From an uncultured Gammaproteobacteria bacterium (GTDB lineage: Bacteria; Pseudomonadota; Gammaproteobacteria; Eutrophobiales; Eutrophobiaceae): a stretch of DNA of 64,000 nt. Positions 9,041-19,101 of this stretch are shown here, piece after piece. Below the pieces are notes generated by a model. The model did no database searches. It was not told where the DNA came from and saw only the letters and a list, made by a program, of their open reading frames with translations. The position numbers and the translations under genes are program-made. Numbering within the stretch: the stretch's first letter is position 1; every line of letters begins with the position of its first letter. The stretch is from the NCBI GenBank assembly GCA_951812995.1, contig CATOTD010000002.1, positions 255,468 to 319,467 on the forward strand, given 5' to 3'.

Positions 9041-10722
9041 GCCTGTTGCTGGATGCCTTGAAAAAGGCAGACGAAAAGAAGCAACAAACAGCAAAGCGAC
9101 CGCAAGAAAAAATCGACGTTAAGGTACCCGAAACAACGCCTGAGCCAGTATCTGGAAATAATATGTTGGGTGATGATCAAGCTGAAGAAAAGAAATCAAC
9201 ATCAGCAATCGTTGCCGAAACAGGTAAGCTTTCACTGGCACCACTAACACACACTGCGGCGCTGGCACATGCCGATAAAGACAGTATTTATGGGACAGAT
9301 GTCCAGTCCGTAGAAGCATCCGCCGCGTTCTTAAAAAATCCGATTATGGAAAATACAGATTCCAAGGGTCTCGCATATGTTGCTGAAAATTCTTCACGAT
9401 TACAAGATACTGCGGGCCTTAATAATGCCACAGAAGGCTTGCGTCCAAACATGTCCGCAACGCCGTTTGATGATCCGGCCCCGGATATTTTGTTGGCGAA
9501 AAAAAATCAGAACAATGGTGTTTATGAAGAAACTTTGCTGGACGTGCCAGCCGATCAACTTATAAAAGATTTGGGTGGCGGTGCGTTGCACCCAACGCCA
9601 GTCGCCGCGCAAACTGTTTTCATGACTGGCAGATCATCCACTAACAAACAAAGTTTATTTAAATGGTCTGTGTTTTTGATACTGGCTGTATTAGCGACTG
9701 TAGCAACCGCCATTATTTATCATATTACTATTACACCCATTTTTATAAAATTGCCGCCACCATTGATCGCCCATGGTATTGAATCTAAGCTGGATTTACC
9801 GCCTGTAATTGCACAGGCACCAGCGTCCAACGTTATGACAGACACCATTATTCGCCCTGTATCAGCGGAAAAACAGATAACGTCTGCTGCAGATGCAATG
9901 ATTGATAACTTTTTAGAGACTGATCAAGTGACTGTAGCAACCGCTATTACAGCCGAGAACATCGAGCCAGATGCAAATAAAATATCAATAGATGAGACAA
10001 GTAATAACATTGCTACGGGTGATTTTAAAGAAACGTTAAGCACTACTCGGCCTGTGTCTCGTCATCTGCAACAACAGTTAGCAAAAATAATCCATCCTGA
10101 TTCACCAATGATTAGTATTAGCAAAAATAAAACTTCAGAGCAAGCAAACGTAATGGTGCATCAGGCGTATAAAGCCTATCAGAACAGTCATTTTGATACA
10201 GCAAAATCAATGTATGAAACTGTGTTAAAAAACGATCCAGACAATCGTGATGCGCATCTTGGCCTTGCGGCAATTGCTATTAATAATCAAGACCAAAGCA
10301 ATGCCTATTACCACTATGCCCACTTACTAACATTAAATCCCGAAGATGCAATCGCGTTCAACGCATTAATAGGGTTATCAAACCATTCTGATCCGCTCAA
10401 AGATGAAAGTGCTATTAAGTTCTTGATAAAACAAGAAGGCGATATGCCTTATTTGTATTTTTCATTGGGCAATGTATATGCGAAACAAAGGAGATGGGCC
10501 GCCGCACAGCAGGCATTTTTTAATGCCTATCGACTCGATGCTACAAATGCCGATTATGTATTCAATTTAGCTGTCAGTCTTGATCAACTAGATCAATACG
10601 ACACCGCGTTAGTTTTTTACAAAACAGCAATTAACTTAGCAACGAACTCCTTTGCACGGTTTAATCCCGCCCTAGCCAATAATCGCATTATTGTGCTGTC
10701 AAAATTAGTTGCAACAAAATGA
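9037..10722 (+). CDS. MshN-like TPR pilus biogenesis protein
   Basis: The GTG start overlaps the mshL stop (GTGA). The N-terminus MSLLLDALKKADEKK is the conserved cytoplasmic start of MshN/GspB-like proteins. A low-complexity stretch follows to about residue 200, then one transmembrane helix near 210-230 (WSVFLILAVLATVATAIIY). The periplasmic C-terminal half has TPR repeats from about residue 375 (AYKAYQNSHFDTAKSMYETVLKND, not quoted further). The 561 residues are longer than typical MshN because of the linker. Its role is probably to connect the secretin with the inner-membrane machine. Confidence 0.75.
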   Translation: MSLLLDALKKADEKKQQTAKRPQEKIDVKVPETTPEPVSGNNMLGDDQAEEKKSTSAIVAETGKLSLAPLTHTAALAHADKDSIYGTDVQSVEASAAFLKNPIMENTDSKGLAYVAENSSRLQDTAGLNNATEGLRPNMSATPFDDPAPDILLAKKNQNNGVYEETLLDVPADQLIKDLGGGALHPTPVAAQTVFMTGRSSTNKQSLFKWSVFLILAVLATVATAIIYHITITPIFIKLPPPLIAHGIESKLDLPPVIAQAPASNVMTDTIIRPVSAEKQITSAADAMIDNFLETDQVTVATAITAENIEPDANKISIDETSNNIATGDFKETLSTTRPVSRHLQQQLAKIIHPDSPMISISKNKTSEQANVMVHQAYKAYQNSHFDTAKSMYETVLKNDPDNRDAHLGLAAIAINNQDQSNAYYHYAHLLTLNPEDAIAFNALIGLSNHSDPLKDESAIKFLIKQEGDMPYLYFSLGNVYAKQRRWAAAQQAFFNAYRLDATNADYVFNLAVSLDQLDQYDTALVFYKTAINLATNSFARFNPALANNRIIVLSKLVATK

Positions 10723-12437
10723 TGATCGATGCGCATAAAAGACAGTTGCGATTAGGTGAAATCCTGGTCAATAAGGGGGTCACGACGCTCGATCAGATAG
10801 AAATTGCTTTAACCGAACAGAGAGACAGTAAAGAACATCTCGGCAAAATTCTTGTTCGTCTTGGTTTTGCGACAGACGCGATCATTCGTGATGTTATCGG
10901 TGGTGTCATAGGGCAAGAAAGTATTGAACTCAACACCGTCGTTGCCGATGCAGAAGCGGTGCACATGATTCCAAAGGAAATGGCACGGCGCTTACGCGTG
11001 CTACCATTAACTTACAATAGCCAACGACAGATATTAACGCTTGCCATGGCCGATATATTTAATGTTGTTGCGCTGGATCAAATTAATACTCACCTTGGTG
11101 GTAACGTTGAAGTTGCGCTAGTACTTGCTGGCGAAGCAGAAATTGAGAAATCGATAGATCAATTCTATGGTTTTGAACTTTCTGTTGACGGTATTTTACA
11201 TGAAATTGAAACAGGTGAGATTGACTATCAGAGCCTGGATACGGAGCTTGACGAATACAGCCAGCCCGTTGTGCGGCTGGTCAATGCTTTACTTGTTGAT
11301 GCAGTGAAACGCAATGCTTCAGATATACATTTTGAGCCAGAAGAAGGCTTTCTTCGTTTTCGTTATCGCATTGATGGCGTGTTGAGGCAAGTCCGCAGTT
11401 TGCATAAAAATTATTGGTCGGCTATTGCTGTGCGGCTAAAAGTAATGTCTGGAATAGATATTGCTGAAACAAGAGCACCTCAAGATGGACGCATTTTTTT
11501 ATCCTTATCAGGCCGACCGATTGATTTTCGTGTTTCAACATTACCTACGGTGCATGGTGAGAATATCGTACTTCGAGTCCTGGACAGACACAAAGGCATC
11601 GTTTCTTTTGATCAATTAGGATTAAAAGAAGAAGCACAAAACATGCTTAAATTAATGGTTGCAAGACCAGAGGGTATGATCCTGGTTACCGGGCCGACCG
11701 GCAGTGGTAAAACAACAACACTGTATTCGATTTTGAATTACCTAAATACTGAGTCTGTCAATATTATGACGCTGGAAGATCCCGTTGAATATGCGATGAC
11801 CATGATTCGGCAAACATCAGTAAACGATGCTGTGCGGCTGGATTTTGCAAGCGGTATACGTTCTTTAATGCGTCAAGATCCAGATATCATACTGGTTGGT
11901 GAAATACGTGATGAAGACACCGCCAGTATGGCATTTCGGGCAGCCATGACAGGTCATCAGGTGTTTTCAACATTACATACAAATTCAGCCTTGGGGGCTA
12001 TTCCCAGATTAAGAGATATCGGTGTTAAGCCTGATATTCTTGCCGGTAACATCATTGGTATTATTGCGCAGAGATTGGTCCGCAGCCTATGTGAATTTTG
12101 TAAAAAACCGCACGCTTTGGATGCATTGGAATGTAATTTACTAGGCTTGAAAATAACGGATAAACAACAAGCAATTTATACGGCCAACGCTTGTGTTGCC
12201 TGCGATCAACAAGGTTATAAAGGACGTATTGCACTTCAGGAAACAGTGTATTTTGATGCAGATATTGATGAATTAATCGCGCGTGAAGGGACGCAACGAG
12301 ATCTATTGCGGATGGCTCTGTCAAAAGGGTTTAAACCTTTGGCGGAGGTGGGGGTGAGCTGTGTATTAGATGGCGCAACCAGTCTTGAAGAAATGTCCAG
12401 AGTGATCGATCTTACGGCAAGAATAAAAACGCATTAA
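10719..12437 (+). CDS. mshE: Pilus extension ATPase MshE (GspE/PilB family)
   Basis: MshE powers pilus assembly from the cytoplasmic side. The 572-residue protein has the N-terminal MshEN/c-di-GMP type domain (LGEILVNKGVTTLDQIE, about 11-27), then the ATPase core with Walker A GPTGSGKTT near residue 330, the Asp box and Walker B (DPDIILVGEIRDEDTA near 388) and the His box (TGHQVFSTLHTN near 412). A zinc tetracysteine (CEFC...CVAC, about 458-495) is present as in extension ATPases and absent from PilT. It overlaps the upstream gene by 4 bp. Confidence 0.9.
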   Translation: MMIDAHKRQLRLGEILVNKGVTTLDQIEIALTEQRDSKEHLGKILVRLGFATDAIIRDVIGGVIGQESIELNTVVADAEAVHMIPKEMARRLRVLPLTYNSQRQILTLAMADIFNVVALDQINTHLGGNVEVALVLAGEAEIEKSIDQFYGFELSVDGILHEIETGEIDYQSLDTELDEYSQPVVRLVNALLVDAVKRNASDIHFEPEEGFLRFRYRIDGVLRQVRSLHKNYWSAIAVRLKVMSGIDIAETRAPQDGRIFLSLSGRPIDFRVSTLPTVHGENIVLRVLDRHKGIVSFDQLGLKEEAQNMLKLMVARPEGMILVTGPTGSGKTTTLYSILNYLNTESVNIMTLEDPVEYAMTMIRQTSVNDAVRLDFASGIRSLMRQDPDIILVGEIRDEDTASMAFRAAMTGHQVFSTLHTNSALGAIPRLRDIGVKPDILAGNIIGIIAQRLVRSLCEFCKKPHALDALECNLLGLKITDKQQAIYTANACVACDQQGYKGRIALQETVYFDADIDELIAREGTQRDLLRMALSKGFKPLAEVGVSCVLDGATSLEEMSRVIDLTARIKTH

Positions 12438-12440
12438 TCT

Positions 12441-13646
12441 ATGTCGGCTTATAAATATAAAGCGATAGATGAACAAGGTCGTATACACAATGGACGGATA
12501 GATGCTGTAAATATTGTTGATTTGGAAATGCGACTTAACAAGCTCAGTCTCGATCTAGTCAATTATAAAGAAGTTTCCACCTCTGGCAAAAGCATTACAG
12601 GCTCTGGCGTTAAACGCCGTGATCTTATTATTTTTTGTTTCCATTTTGAACAGACTTCTCGTGCGGGTGTGCCAGTCTTAGATAGTTTACAGGACTTGAG
12701 AGACAGTAGTGACAACCCCAGAATGGCAGAAGTAACAAACGCGATGATCGCGTCGATTGAAGGTGGCAGGACTTTAGCAGAGGCCATGTCGGAGTTTGAA
12801 GACGTGTTTGGCAAGATATTCACTAAATTGGTCGCAGCGGGTGAACAATCCGGCAAGATTAGTAAGGTATTCGCAGAGCTTGGGGCAAACTTAAAATGGC
12901 AAGATGAGCAAGCTACGCTCACGAAAAAGTTATTTACCTATCCAATATTTGTCGGCATTGTTGTTATGGGTGTTGTTTTCTTTTTAATGACATATCTGGT
13001 TCCCGAATTATTACACTTCATTAAAACAATAGAAGCAGAATTACCTGTGCATACAAAAGTGCTGATTTTTGTTTCAGATATATTTGTTAGCTATTGGTAT
13101 ATCATAATACTTTTACCTGTAGCGATGATTATGGGTATGCAAACAGGCATCAAGATCAATGCTACTTTTCACTTAAGATATGATGAATTAAAACTAAGAA
13201 TCCCGATAGTAGGCCCCATACTTAAAAAAATCATATTAACCCGACTATGTAGTTTTTTTGCCATCATGTATGCATCTGGTATTTCCATTATTGAATGTAT
13301 AAAAACGGGGAAAGAGATTGTCGGCAATAAATTGATTGAGCGGGCAATGGATAAGATTGAACAATCAATTACGGATGGCATGACATTGAGTGATAGTTTT
13401 GCTGCCGCGAAAATTTTTCCGCCACTTGTATTGCGTATGATCCGTATTGGTGAGAATACGGGCGCATTAGAAAATGCCTTGTCGAATATTAGTTATTTTT
13501 ATACGCGAGACGTTAAAGAATCGATCGGTCGTCTTCAGTCAATGATTGAACCAGGCATGACTATTGTCCTCGGCACTATTATTGCCTGGGTTGTGTTTTC
13601 GGTTTTAGGGCCGATTTATGATCTCATTACCAAAGTTAAAATTTGA
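12441..13646 (+). CDS. mshG: Pilus inner-membrane platform protein MshG (GspF/PilC family)
   Basis: This polytopic protein is the base on which the extension ATPase acts. The 401-residue length, the N-terminal MSAYKYKAIDEQG start, two T2SSF domains (about 65-190 and 270-395) and three membrane helices (about 170-190, 215-235 and 375-395) fit the family. The motifs EQSGKISKVFAEL and GENTGALENALSNIS mark the two repeats. It starts 3 bp after mshE and its 3' end overlaps the next gene by 29 bp. Confidence 0.9.
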   Translation: MSAYKYKAIDEQGRIHNGRIDAVNIVDLEMRLNKLSLDLVNYKEVSTSGKSITGSGVKRRDLIIFCFHFEQTSRAGVPVLDSLQDLRDSSDNPRMAEVTNAMIASIEGGRTLAEAMSEFEDVFGKIFTKLVAAGEQSGKISKVFAELGANLKWQDEQATLTKKLFTYPIFVGIVVMGVVFFLMTYLVPELLHFIKTIEAELPVHTKVLIFVSDIFVSYWYIIILLPVAMIMGMQTGIKINATFHLRYDELKLRIPIVGPILKKIILTRLCSFFAIMYASGISIIECIKTGKEIVGNKLIERAMDKIEQSITDGMTLSDSFAAAKIFPPLVLRMIRIGENTGALENALSNISYFYTRDVKESIGRLQSMIEPGMTIVLGTIIAWVVFSVLGPIYDLITKVKI

Positions 13647-15213
13647 TTTTTTGAACAGACGCGCATTGTTTATCAGTGCCAATAAAATGTCTGTATATCA
13701 CTGGACTAAAGGTAAGCTGGGTGATTCCTTTCTGTTTGATCGTAATGTAGCAGGACGCGATAATTTTGCGCGCTATTTGCAAGAATCTGCAAACACACCA
13801 ATGACTATTTTACTTGACGTTATTGAAGAAGAATTTCGTCAAGATACTATTCCTCACGTTTTTAGTTCCGATAGACACGCACTTATAGAGCGCAAAAAAT
13901 CTCGTCTATTCAGAGATACAGACTATATCCATGTACAAAAACTAGGACGTGTAGCAGAAGGACGTCGCGATGATCGTTTATTGTTTACGGCATTAACGAA
14001 GCAAGATGTTTTGATGCCTTGGATAGAATTGCTTGATCAATATGAAGTGCCGTTGAAAGGCATACTCTCTGTTCCATTATTACTCCAGTCATATATTAAA
14101 ACCTGGCCTGATATTTCAGATAATGCACTACTTGTCACCATGCAGAGTATGAGTGGTTTAAGACAGACCTTTTTCAAAAACAAAGAATTACAGATAAGTC
14201 GTCTTTCAAGATTGCCTCGCTATGGCACAAAGTCGTATGTGCCAAGCGTTGATTTCGAAGTACAGAAAATACAGCGTTATTTAAACAGTCTGCGCTTAAT
14301 ACCTGACGATGCTTTTCTGGATGTTTATGTGTTCGCCGATAAAACAATACTTGATGAATTAAAGGAGAGCAATATTTCATCCCCTACGCTACGGAATCAT
14401 TACATCAATATTAATAGACTACCTATATATAGTCGATTAAGTGCTCATGGTACTACCCCGTTTAGTGATCAATTATTATTAGGTTATTTGTTAGAGACAC
14501 AGCCGCAAAATTGTTATGCGTCTTTTCATGAATTACGATTTTTAAAAATGCGTAATATGCGTTATGCAATGAATACTGCCAGTGTCGCGTTGTTATGTTT
14601 CAGTATACTATTTAGCGGTTTAAATTTTATGAATGGACTGATCTACAAACAGGAAAGTGCGTCATTTAAAAATAAAGCAGATTACTATCAGGCACGTTAC
14701 GACTTCGCCAAAACCCGTTTACCGAAAACACCGGTCTCAGCCACACAAATAAAACTTGCCGTTGAGACAGCCGCTACCCTGGAGAGATATAAATCAACGC
14801 CCTATGAAATGTTGAGTTTTATGGGTGAAAAATTGGAACAATTCCCAAACATCAAACTAGATAGTCTAGACTGGAGCTTCAGCATCGATCCAAACCAGGG
14901 GATGGTCATATCATCTGACGCATCACCCGCTAAGAATAATACTGATCTACCTGCTACTGACAGTACGGTACAGTATTATCAAATAGCTAATATTGAAGCA
15001 CATATTGAATCGTTTACTGGTAATTATCGTGTAGCAATAGCGATGGTTGCGGCGTTTGCTGAAACACTGCGTGAATCTGATCTTGCCTATTCAGTCAGTA
15101 TTGAATCATGGCCACTTGATATAAGTTCAACTGCTACATTACAAGGCAATACGCAAGCATCGGATAAAACAGCTTCATTTTCATTAAGAGCAGTGCTTGC
15201 AATAAACTCATGA
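13618..15213 (+). CDS. PilM/PilN-like (GspL/MshI-like) pilus assembly protein
   Basis: The first 300 residues resemble the actin-like PilM/GspL cytoplasmic domain. They are followed by one membrane helix (about 318-340) and a periplasmic region with the coiled and ferredoxin-like arrangement of PilN. The gene therefore looks like a PilM-PilN fusion, the position filled by MshI plus partner in MSHA systems. Sequence similarity to named families is weak to my eye; the assignment rests on topology, length (531 aa) and operon position. The start lies inside mshG; a later ATG at 13687 would drop conserved-looking residues. Confidence 0.6.
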   Translation: MISLPKLKFDFLNRRALFISANKMSVYHWTKGKLGDSFLFDRNVAGRDNFARYLQESANTPMTILLDVIEEEFRQDTIPHVFSSDRHALIERKKSRLFRDTDYIHVQKLGRVAEGRRDDRLLFTALTKQDVLMPWIELLDQYEVPLKGILSVPLLLQSYIKTWPDISDNALLVTMQSMSGLRQTFFKNKELQISRLSRLPRYGTKSYVPSVDFEVQKIQRYLNSLRLIPDDAFLDVYVFADKTILDELKESNISSPTLRNHYININRLPIYSRLSAHGTTPFSDQLLLGYLLETQPQNCYASFHELRFLKMRNMRYAMNTASVALLCFSILFSGLNFMNGLIYKQESASFKNKADYYQARYDFAKTRLPKTPVSATQIKLAVETAATLERYKSTPYEMLSFMGEKLEQFPNIKLDSLDWSFSIDPNQGMVISSDASPAKNNTDLPATDSTVQYYQIANIEAHIESFTGNYRVAIAMVAAFAETLRESDLAYSVSIESWPLDISSTATLQGNTQASDKTASFSLRAVLAINS

Positions 15214-15836
15214 AAAACAAGAATAATATTGACTGGATTATTCTTAAAAGTCCGCTCATTTTGCTTTGTTTGTGCCTTGTTATAGCGAGTGTATGCATCT
15301 CTGCAAGCTATTATTTTTATAGCCACCAAAGTAAAGAATATAAAAATAATAAACGCTTTTTTCAATCTATCAGTCGTCGTTATCTTGATGTCGATCAGGA
15401 AGAAAAAATATTGCGCGATTACTATCCGCAGTTTATTAATTTATATAATCAAGGAATAATCGGGCGTGAAAAAAGATTAAAATGGATAGAAGTATTGCGT
15501 AAGGCCAGCCAAGAAAATAATCTACTTTCTTTAAGCTATTCAATAAACGCACGGAAAGAATACATACCTGAATATAACATTAATTACAATGGCTATACAT
15601 TATACAATAGTAGCATGGAACTGAATTTGGATTTGTTGCATGAAGGCGATTTCTTCAAGTTATTGCATTATATAAACAGGACTGAGACAGGGTTTTATAC
15701 AATAGCCGAGTGCAAATTTAGAATGTATGCTGATGAGATTAGGTTTGAAAAAAATCATGCCAACATTTCTGCTTCCTGTTTATTGTATTGGATCACAATT
15801 GAACATTCTGATGCACTGGAAATTGAGATTGGATGA
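15210..15836 (+). CDS. PilO/GspM-like (MshJ-like) pilus assembly protein
   Basis: A small bitopic protein of 208 residues: short cytoplasmic N-terminus, one membrane helix (about 15-33), a charged coiled-coil-like stretch (about 38-85) and a compact periplasmic domain. This is the plan of PilO, GspM and MshJ, which bridge the PilM/N-like protein and the secretin side. The start overlaps the stop of the upstream gene by 4 bp. I see no catalytic motif. The name rests on architecture and order rather than on a strong sequence signature. Confidence 0.55.
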   Translation: MKNKNNIDWIILKSPLILLCLCLVIASVCISASYYFYSHQSKEYKNNKRFFQSISRRYLDVDQEEKILRDYYPQFINLYNQGIIGREKRLKWIEVLRKASQENNLLSLSYSINARKEYIPEYNINYNGYTLYNSSMELNLDLLHEGDFFKLLHYINRTETGFYTIAECKFRMYADEIRFEKNHANISASCLLYWITIEHSDALEIEIG

Positions 15837-16315
15837 GAGTCATTTATTCAACCATGTTATTGATTATTGTTAGTTTTACGATAATAAATCCAGTCCATGC
15901 TGATAATTTAGGCCGACTATTTACATCTGCTGATGATAGAAAAACCTTAGAAAAAATACGGCATGAAAAAGTAGAGATCAAGAAACCCGAAACAGTAAAA
16001 ATTGAAAAGAATAGTGAACTTGTGGCGACTAAGAAGGAAATCGTGACCCGCAATACCATTACCTTAAAAGGGCTTGTTTATCGTAGCAATGGTAAAAACA
16101 CGGCTTGGATTAATGACACTAATACCTTTGACGGTGATCTGGAATCGCAGTTTATTTACGTGCCTGTCAATAAAATTAATCGCGATAAGGTCACTATTAT
16201 TATGTCAGATGATAACACCTCTGTTGAGCTAAAGGTCGGTCAAAATTTTATCCCTGCCACAATAGAAAGAGATGTTGTTGAGATAGTAGAGACTAAAAAC
16301 AACTTATCAGAGTGA
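15833..16315 (+). CDS. PilP/MshK-like periplasmic pilus protein
   Basis: The 160-residue product has a cleavable signal peptide (residues 1-23, ending PVHADN) and then a charged helix-rich linker. A small beta domain follows (TLKGLVYRSNGKNTAWINDT near residue 72, then about 60 more residues), similar in plan to PilP and MshK, which contact the secretin. It overlaps the previous gene by 4 bp (ATGA) and the next one by the same kind of coupling, so it belongs to the operon. Confidence 0.55.
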   Translation: MRVIYSTMLLIIVSFTIINPVHADNLGRLFTSADDRKTLEKIRHEKVEIKKPETVKIEKNSELVATKKEIVTRNTITLKGLVYRSNGKNTAWINDTNTFDGDLESQFIYVPVNKINRDKVTIIMSDDNTSVELKVGQNFIPATIERDVVEIVETKNNLSE

Positions 16316-17349
16316 TGATCTTGAATTTTGCAGTTAAATATAAATCACAACGAGGGGCCGCGTTATTGGTTTTTATATTGATGCTTATTTCTGTTTCATC
16401 ATACGCGCTTTTAAATAAATTGAATGCTATTACAAAACCCTACACAAGGGACTTGGTAACCAGCAGGGCATTAGCGCAAGCGAAACAGGTACTGATGGGT
16501 TATGCGATAACTTATCCCGAGAAAAAAAATGCACGAGATGTTAATAAAGGTCCTGGCTATTTGCCTTGTCCCGATCTTGATAATGATGGTAATGCAGAAG
16601 GCGGTTGTGCATTGGCAGGCCCCACTAATCGGACAATCGGACGATTTCCAAATAGAACATTAAATATACAAGCATTAAAAGATGCAAGTGGTCAAAGACT
16701 ATGGTACGTCCTGGCAGATAATTTTCGAAATTTTGCAGGATTAAAACCATTAAACAGCAATACACCGGGTCAGTTATGTATAGATGTCAATTCTGATGAT
16801 GATTGTGAGCCTGTAACTGATGGTGACATTAGTGATATCGTTGCCATTATTATCGCGCCTGGTGCGCCAGTAGCTGGACAAAATAGGGATCCTGCTGAAA
16901 AAGTGGTCGCCAAAGAAATAAGCAATTATCTTGAGGCAGATAATGCCGATCTCGATGAAAATTTTGTAATCTCAAGTTCAGTGCTTGTGAATGATCATCT
17001 CATGTTTATAACACGACAAGAGTTGATGCGCTTTGTTGAAAAACGTGTGTTATCCGAAGTCGCTAAATGGTTAAGTCCCTCTTTTGAACCAGGCACATCA
17101 ACGTTTGCATCCAAACTACCTTGGTTTGTTGCGAATGATTGGCATAAATTAGTTTATATTACCGATGCTGGAAAACCACTACCTGACAGCCCTGACAACT
17201 TGTGTACACTTGCAACACCCTGTTTTACAGTCAACAAAAAAAGTATGCCAATGGCGCATGTTCGTGCGATTGCATTGTCCGCCGGGGCCACCCTGACCAT
17301 GACGGGTACTTACAATGATCAAACGCGCATTATTTCAACGACACCATAA
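16315..17349 (+). CDS. Large pilin-like protein with LPCPD domain (PilX/GspK-like)
   Basis: The N-terminus (SQRGAALLVFILMLISVSSYALL) is a type IV pilin-like hydrophobic helix following a glycine, but without the usual F-T-L-I-E, as in PilX and GspK minor pilins. Around residue 80 it has GYLPCPDLDNDGNAEGGC, a DxDxDG loop that may bind calcium, and it shares the LPCPD-cysteine block with the next gene. The ATG at 16315 (TGATG overlap) is preferred over a GTG one codon earlier. The protein is probably a tip or priming subunit. Length is about 344 residues. Confidence 0.6.
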   Translation: MILNFAVKYKSQRGAALLVFILMLISVSSYALLNKLNAITKPYTRDLVTSRALAQAKQVLMGYAITYPEKKNARDVNKGPGYLPCPDLDNDGNAEGGCALAGPTNRTIGRFPNRTLNIQALKDASGQRLWYVLADNFRNFAGLKPLNSNTPGQLCIDVNSDDDCEPVTDGDISDIVAIIIAPGAPVAGQNRDPAEKVVAKEISNYLEADNADLDENFVISSSVLVNDHLMFITRQELMRFVEKRVLSEVAKWLSPSFEPGTSTFASKLPWFVANDWHKLVYITDAGKPLPDSPDNLCTLATPCFTVNKKSMPMAHVRAIALSAGATLTMTGTYNDQTRIISTTP

Positions 17350-18126
17350 ATGTGCAAAAAGCTAACAGGCTTTACCTTAATCGAACTCTCCGTAGTATTG
17401 TTTATTATTAGTTTACTCATGGTTGGCTTGCTTGGATCAGTTGGCACACATATAAAATCACAAAAACGCCAGCAAGCTGTCGATACCATGCACGACATCA
17501 TGGAATCATTATATGGGTATGCCATCATCAACAAACATTTACCCTGTCCAGACACAACAGGTGATGGTGCTTCTAATCTGGAAGGATCTGGAACATGCAC
17601 GGCTACAAGTGGTGCGGGCTGGTTACCGTGGAAAACATTAGGTCTTGGTATGCAAGGTGATGCTTGGGGCAATCGTTTCAAATATCATGTCACAACACCA
17701 GGTTTTACCACTATGGATAACGGCACCTGTGAGAAGGATGATAATTTAGACTTATGTGAATTTGGGAGTATTACAATTTATACTAGAGGTGATAATCCGG
17801 GTACCCGTATCATTGAATCTAAATTTAAAAGCGAAGCTGCTACTGAAGTCCCTGCTGTTGTAATATCCCACGGTAACAATAGCTTAGGTGCAACAACGGT
17901 TGCGGGTGTTAAATTGGCCGTAGCTGCAGCCGGGACAGATGAATATGAAAATGCGGATACTGACACGAATACGACATTTTATTCGCGCACATTTTCCAAT
18001 GGTGGTGACGGGTGCAGAGATGATGCTAATGAATCAAATTTCTTATGCGAATTTGATGACATTGTAATGTGGGTGTCGCACCCTATACTTATGAATAGAT
18101 TGGTCAAGGCAGAAGTATTACCCTAG
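17350..18126 (+). CDS. Type IV prepilin-like protein with LPCPD domain
   Basis: A classical class III signal is present: KLTG then FTLIELSVVLFIISLLMVG, with cleavage after G7 and the invariant Glu at position +5. The globular part carries LPCPDTTGDGASNLEGSGTC near residue 57 and then GWLPWKTLGLGMQGDAWGNRF, a block shared with the preceding gene (LPCPD plus a calcium-loop-like DG and a cysteine). It starts directly after the previous stop. At 258 residues it is larger than a normal major pilin. No MshA-type major pilin is found nearby, so this may be a pseudopilin or the main subunit of a short fibre. Confidence 0.7.
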   Translation: MCKKLTGFTLIELSVVLFIISLLMVGLLGSVGTHIKSQKRQQAVDTMHDIMESLYGYAIINKHLPCPDTTGDGASNLEGSGTCTATSGAGWLPWKTLGLGMQGDAWGNRFKYHVTTPGFTTMDNGTCEKDDNLDLCEFGSITIYTRGDNPGTRIIESKFKSEAATEVPAVVISHGNNSLGATTVAGVKLAVAAAGTDEYENADTDTNTTFYSRTFSNGGDGCRDDANESNFLCEFDDIVMWVSHPILMNRLVKAEVLP

Positions 18127-18232
18127 TTTTTTTAACTTCTATCGTGTCGCCACGTCAATTCAAAATAGACATCTTAATTAAGATACTGACTCTCAATCAT
18201 AATATGTTGACCATAATCTTATATTGTTACTT

Positions 18233-19003
18233 ATGAATAATTTATTACTGACCATAGCCAAGTATTCAATTTTGGAAGCTGTGCGGGATAAATTTTTTAT
18301 TTTTATTTTTATGGGGATTATCGCTTTTTTCTGTATTTCGTTGTTTATCGGTGAGCTTGCTATTACTGAAGGTGTGCAAATGCAAGCGGCCATACTTGCT
18401 TCGACTTTGCGTCTGTTTTCTGTATTTACAATGAGCCTGTTTGTCATCACCAGCATGATTCGAGAATTTAATGATAAAGGCTTTGAATTAATACTGTCCC
18501 AGCAGCTACCGCGTTCATCCTATTATTTTGGAAAATTTATCGGATTTTCATTTGTAGCACTGCTTATTGCGCTGATGAATGGGGTTTGTTTGTGTTTATA
18601 CGCACCGGCAGATTCAGCGTTACTTTGGTCATTCTCATTATTTTGTGAGCTTTTGATTATTATTTCATTGAGTTTGTTATCTTTATTTTCTTTGCACAGT
18701 ATTACTATTTCATTCAGCGTTGTTATGGGATTTTATGTTTTATCCCGATCAATTGAGGCTATTCAATTAATAAGTAATTCACCTATTATCGCAATGGGTT
18801 CAATCAGCAATAAATTTATGCACAGCTTATTGGATATTATTGCTTATGTTATACCCAGTCTTTATAAGTTTACCCAAACGGAGTGGCTTATATATCAGAC
18901 AGCAATAGCAGACAATATCAGTATTGTTATTGGACAGACATTAATCTATACCACCTTTATATCGTGTATAGCATTATTTGATTTATACCGAAAAGAATTA
19001 TAG
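18233..19003 (+). CDS. ABC-2 type transporter permease
   Basis: The 256-residue membrane protein starts with the NLLLTIAKYSILEAVRDKFF segment typical of ABC-2 permeases and has about six hydrophobic helices, with the conserved FNDKGFELILSQQLPRSSYYFGKF loop split between helices 2 and 3. The ATG at 18233 is used instead of the TTG at 18224. No ATPase gene lies beside it; an IS cluster starts 99 bp after the stop, so the partner may be elsewhere or may have been lost. It lies 107 bp after the pilus operon and may be read with it. Confidence 0.7.
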   Translation: MNNLLLTIAKYSILEAVRDKFFIFIFMGIIAFFCISLFIGELAITEGVQMQAAILASTLRLFSVFTMSLFVITSMIREFNDKGFELILSQQLPRSSYYFGKFIGFSFVALLIALMNGVCLCLYAPADSALLWSFSLFCELLIIISLSLLSLFSLHSITISFSVVMGFYVLSRSIEAIQLISNSPIIAMGSISNKFMHSLLDIIAYVIPSLYKFTQTEWLIYQTAIADNISIVIGQTLIYTTFISCIALFDLYRKEL

Positions 19004-19101
19004 CCAAATGGGTATATTACAATTTGAGGTTTTACAAATTGTACGCACACAAATATGATGCCAACATGAAAAATGAATACTCTGAATTTGTCTCTATGCA
19101 T

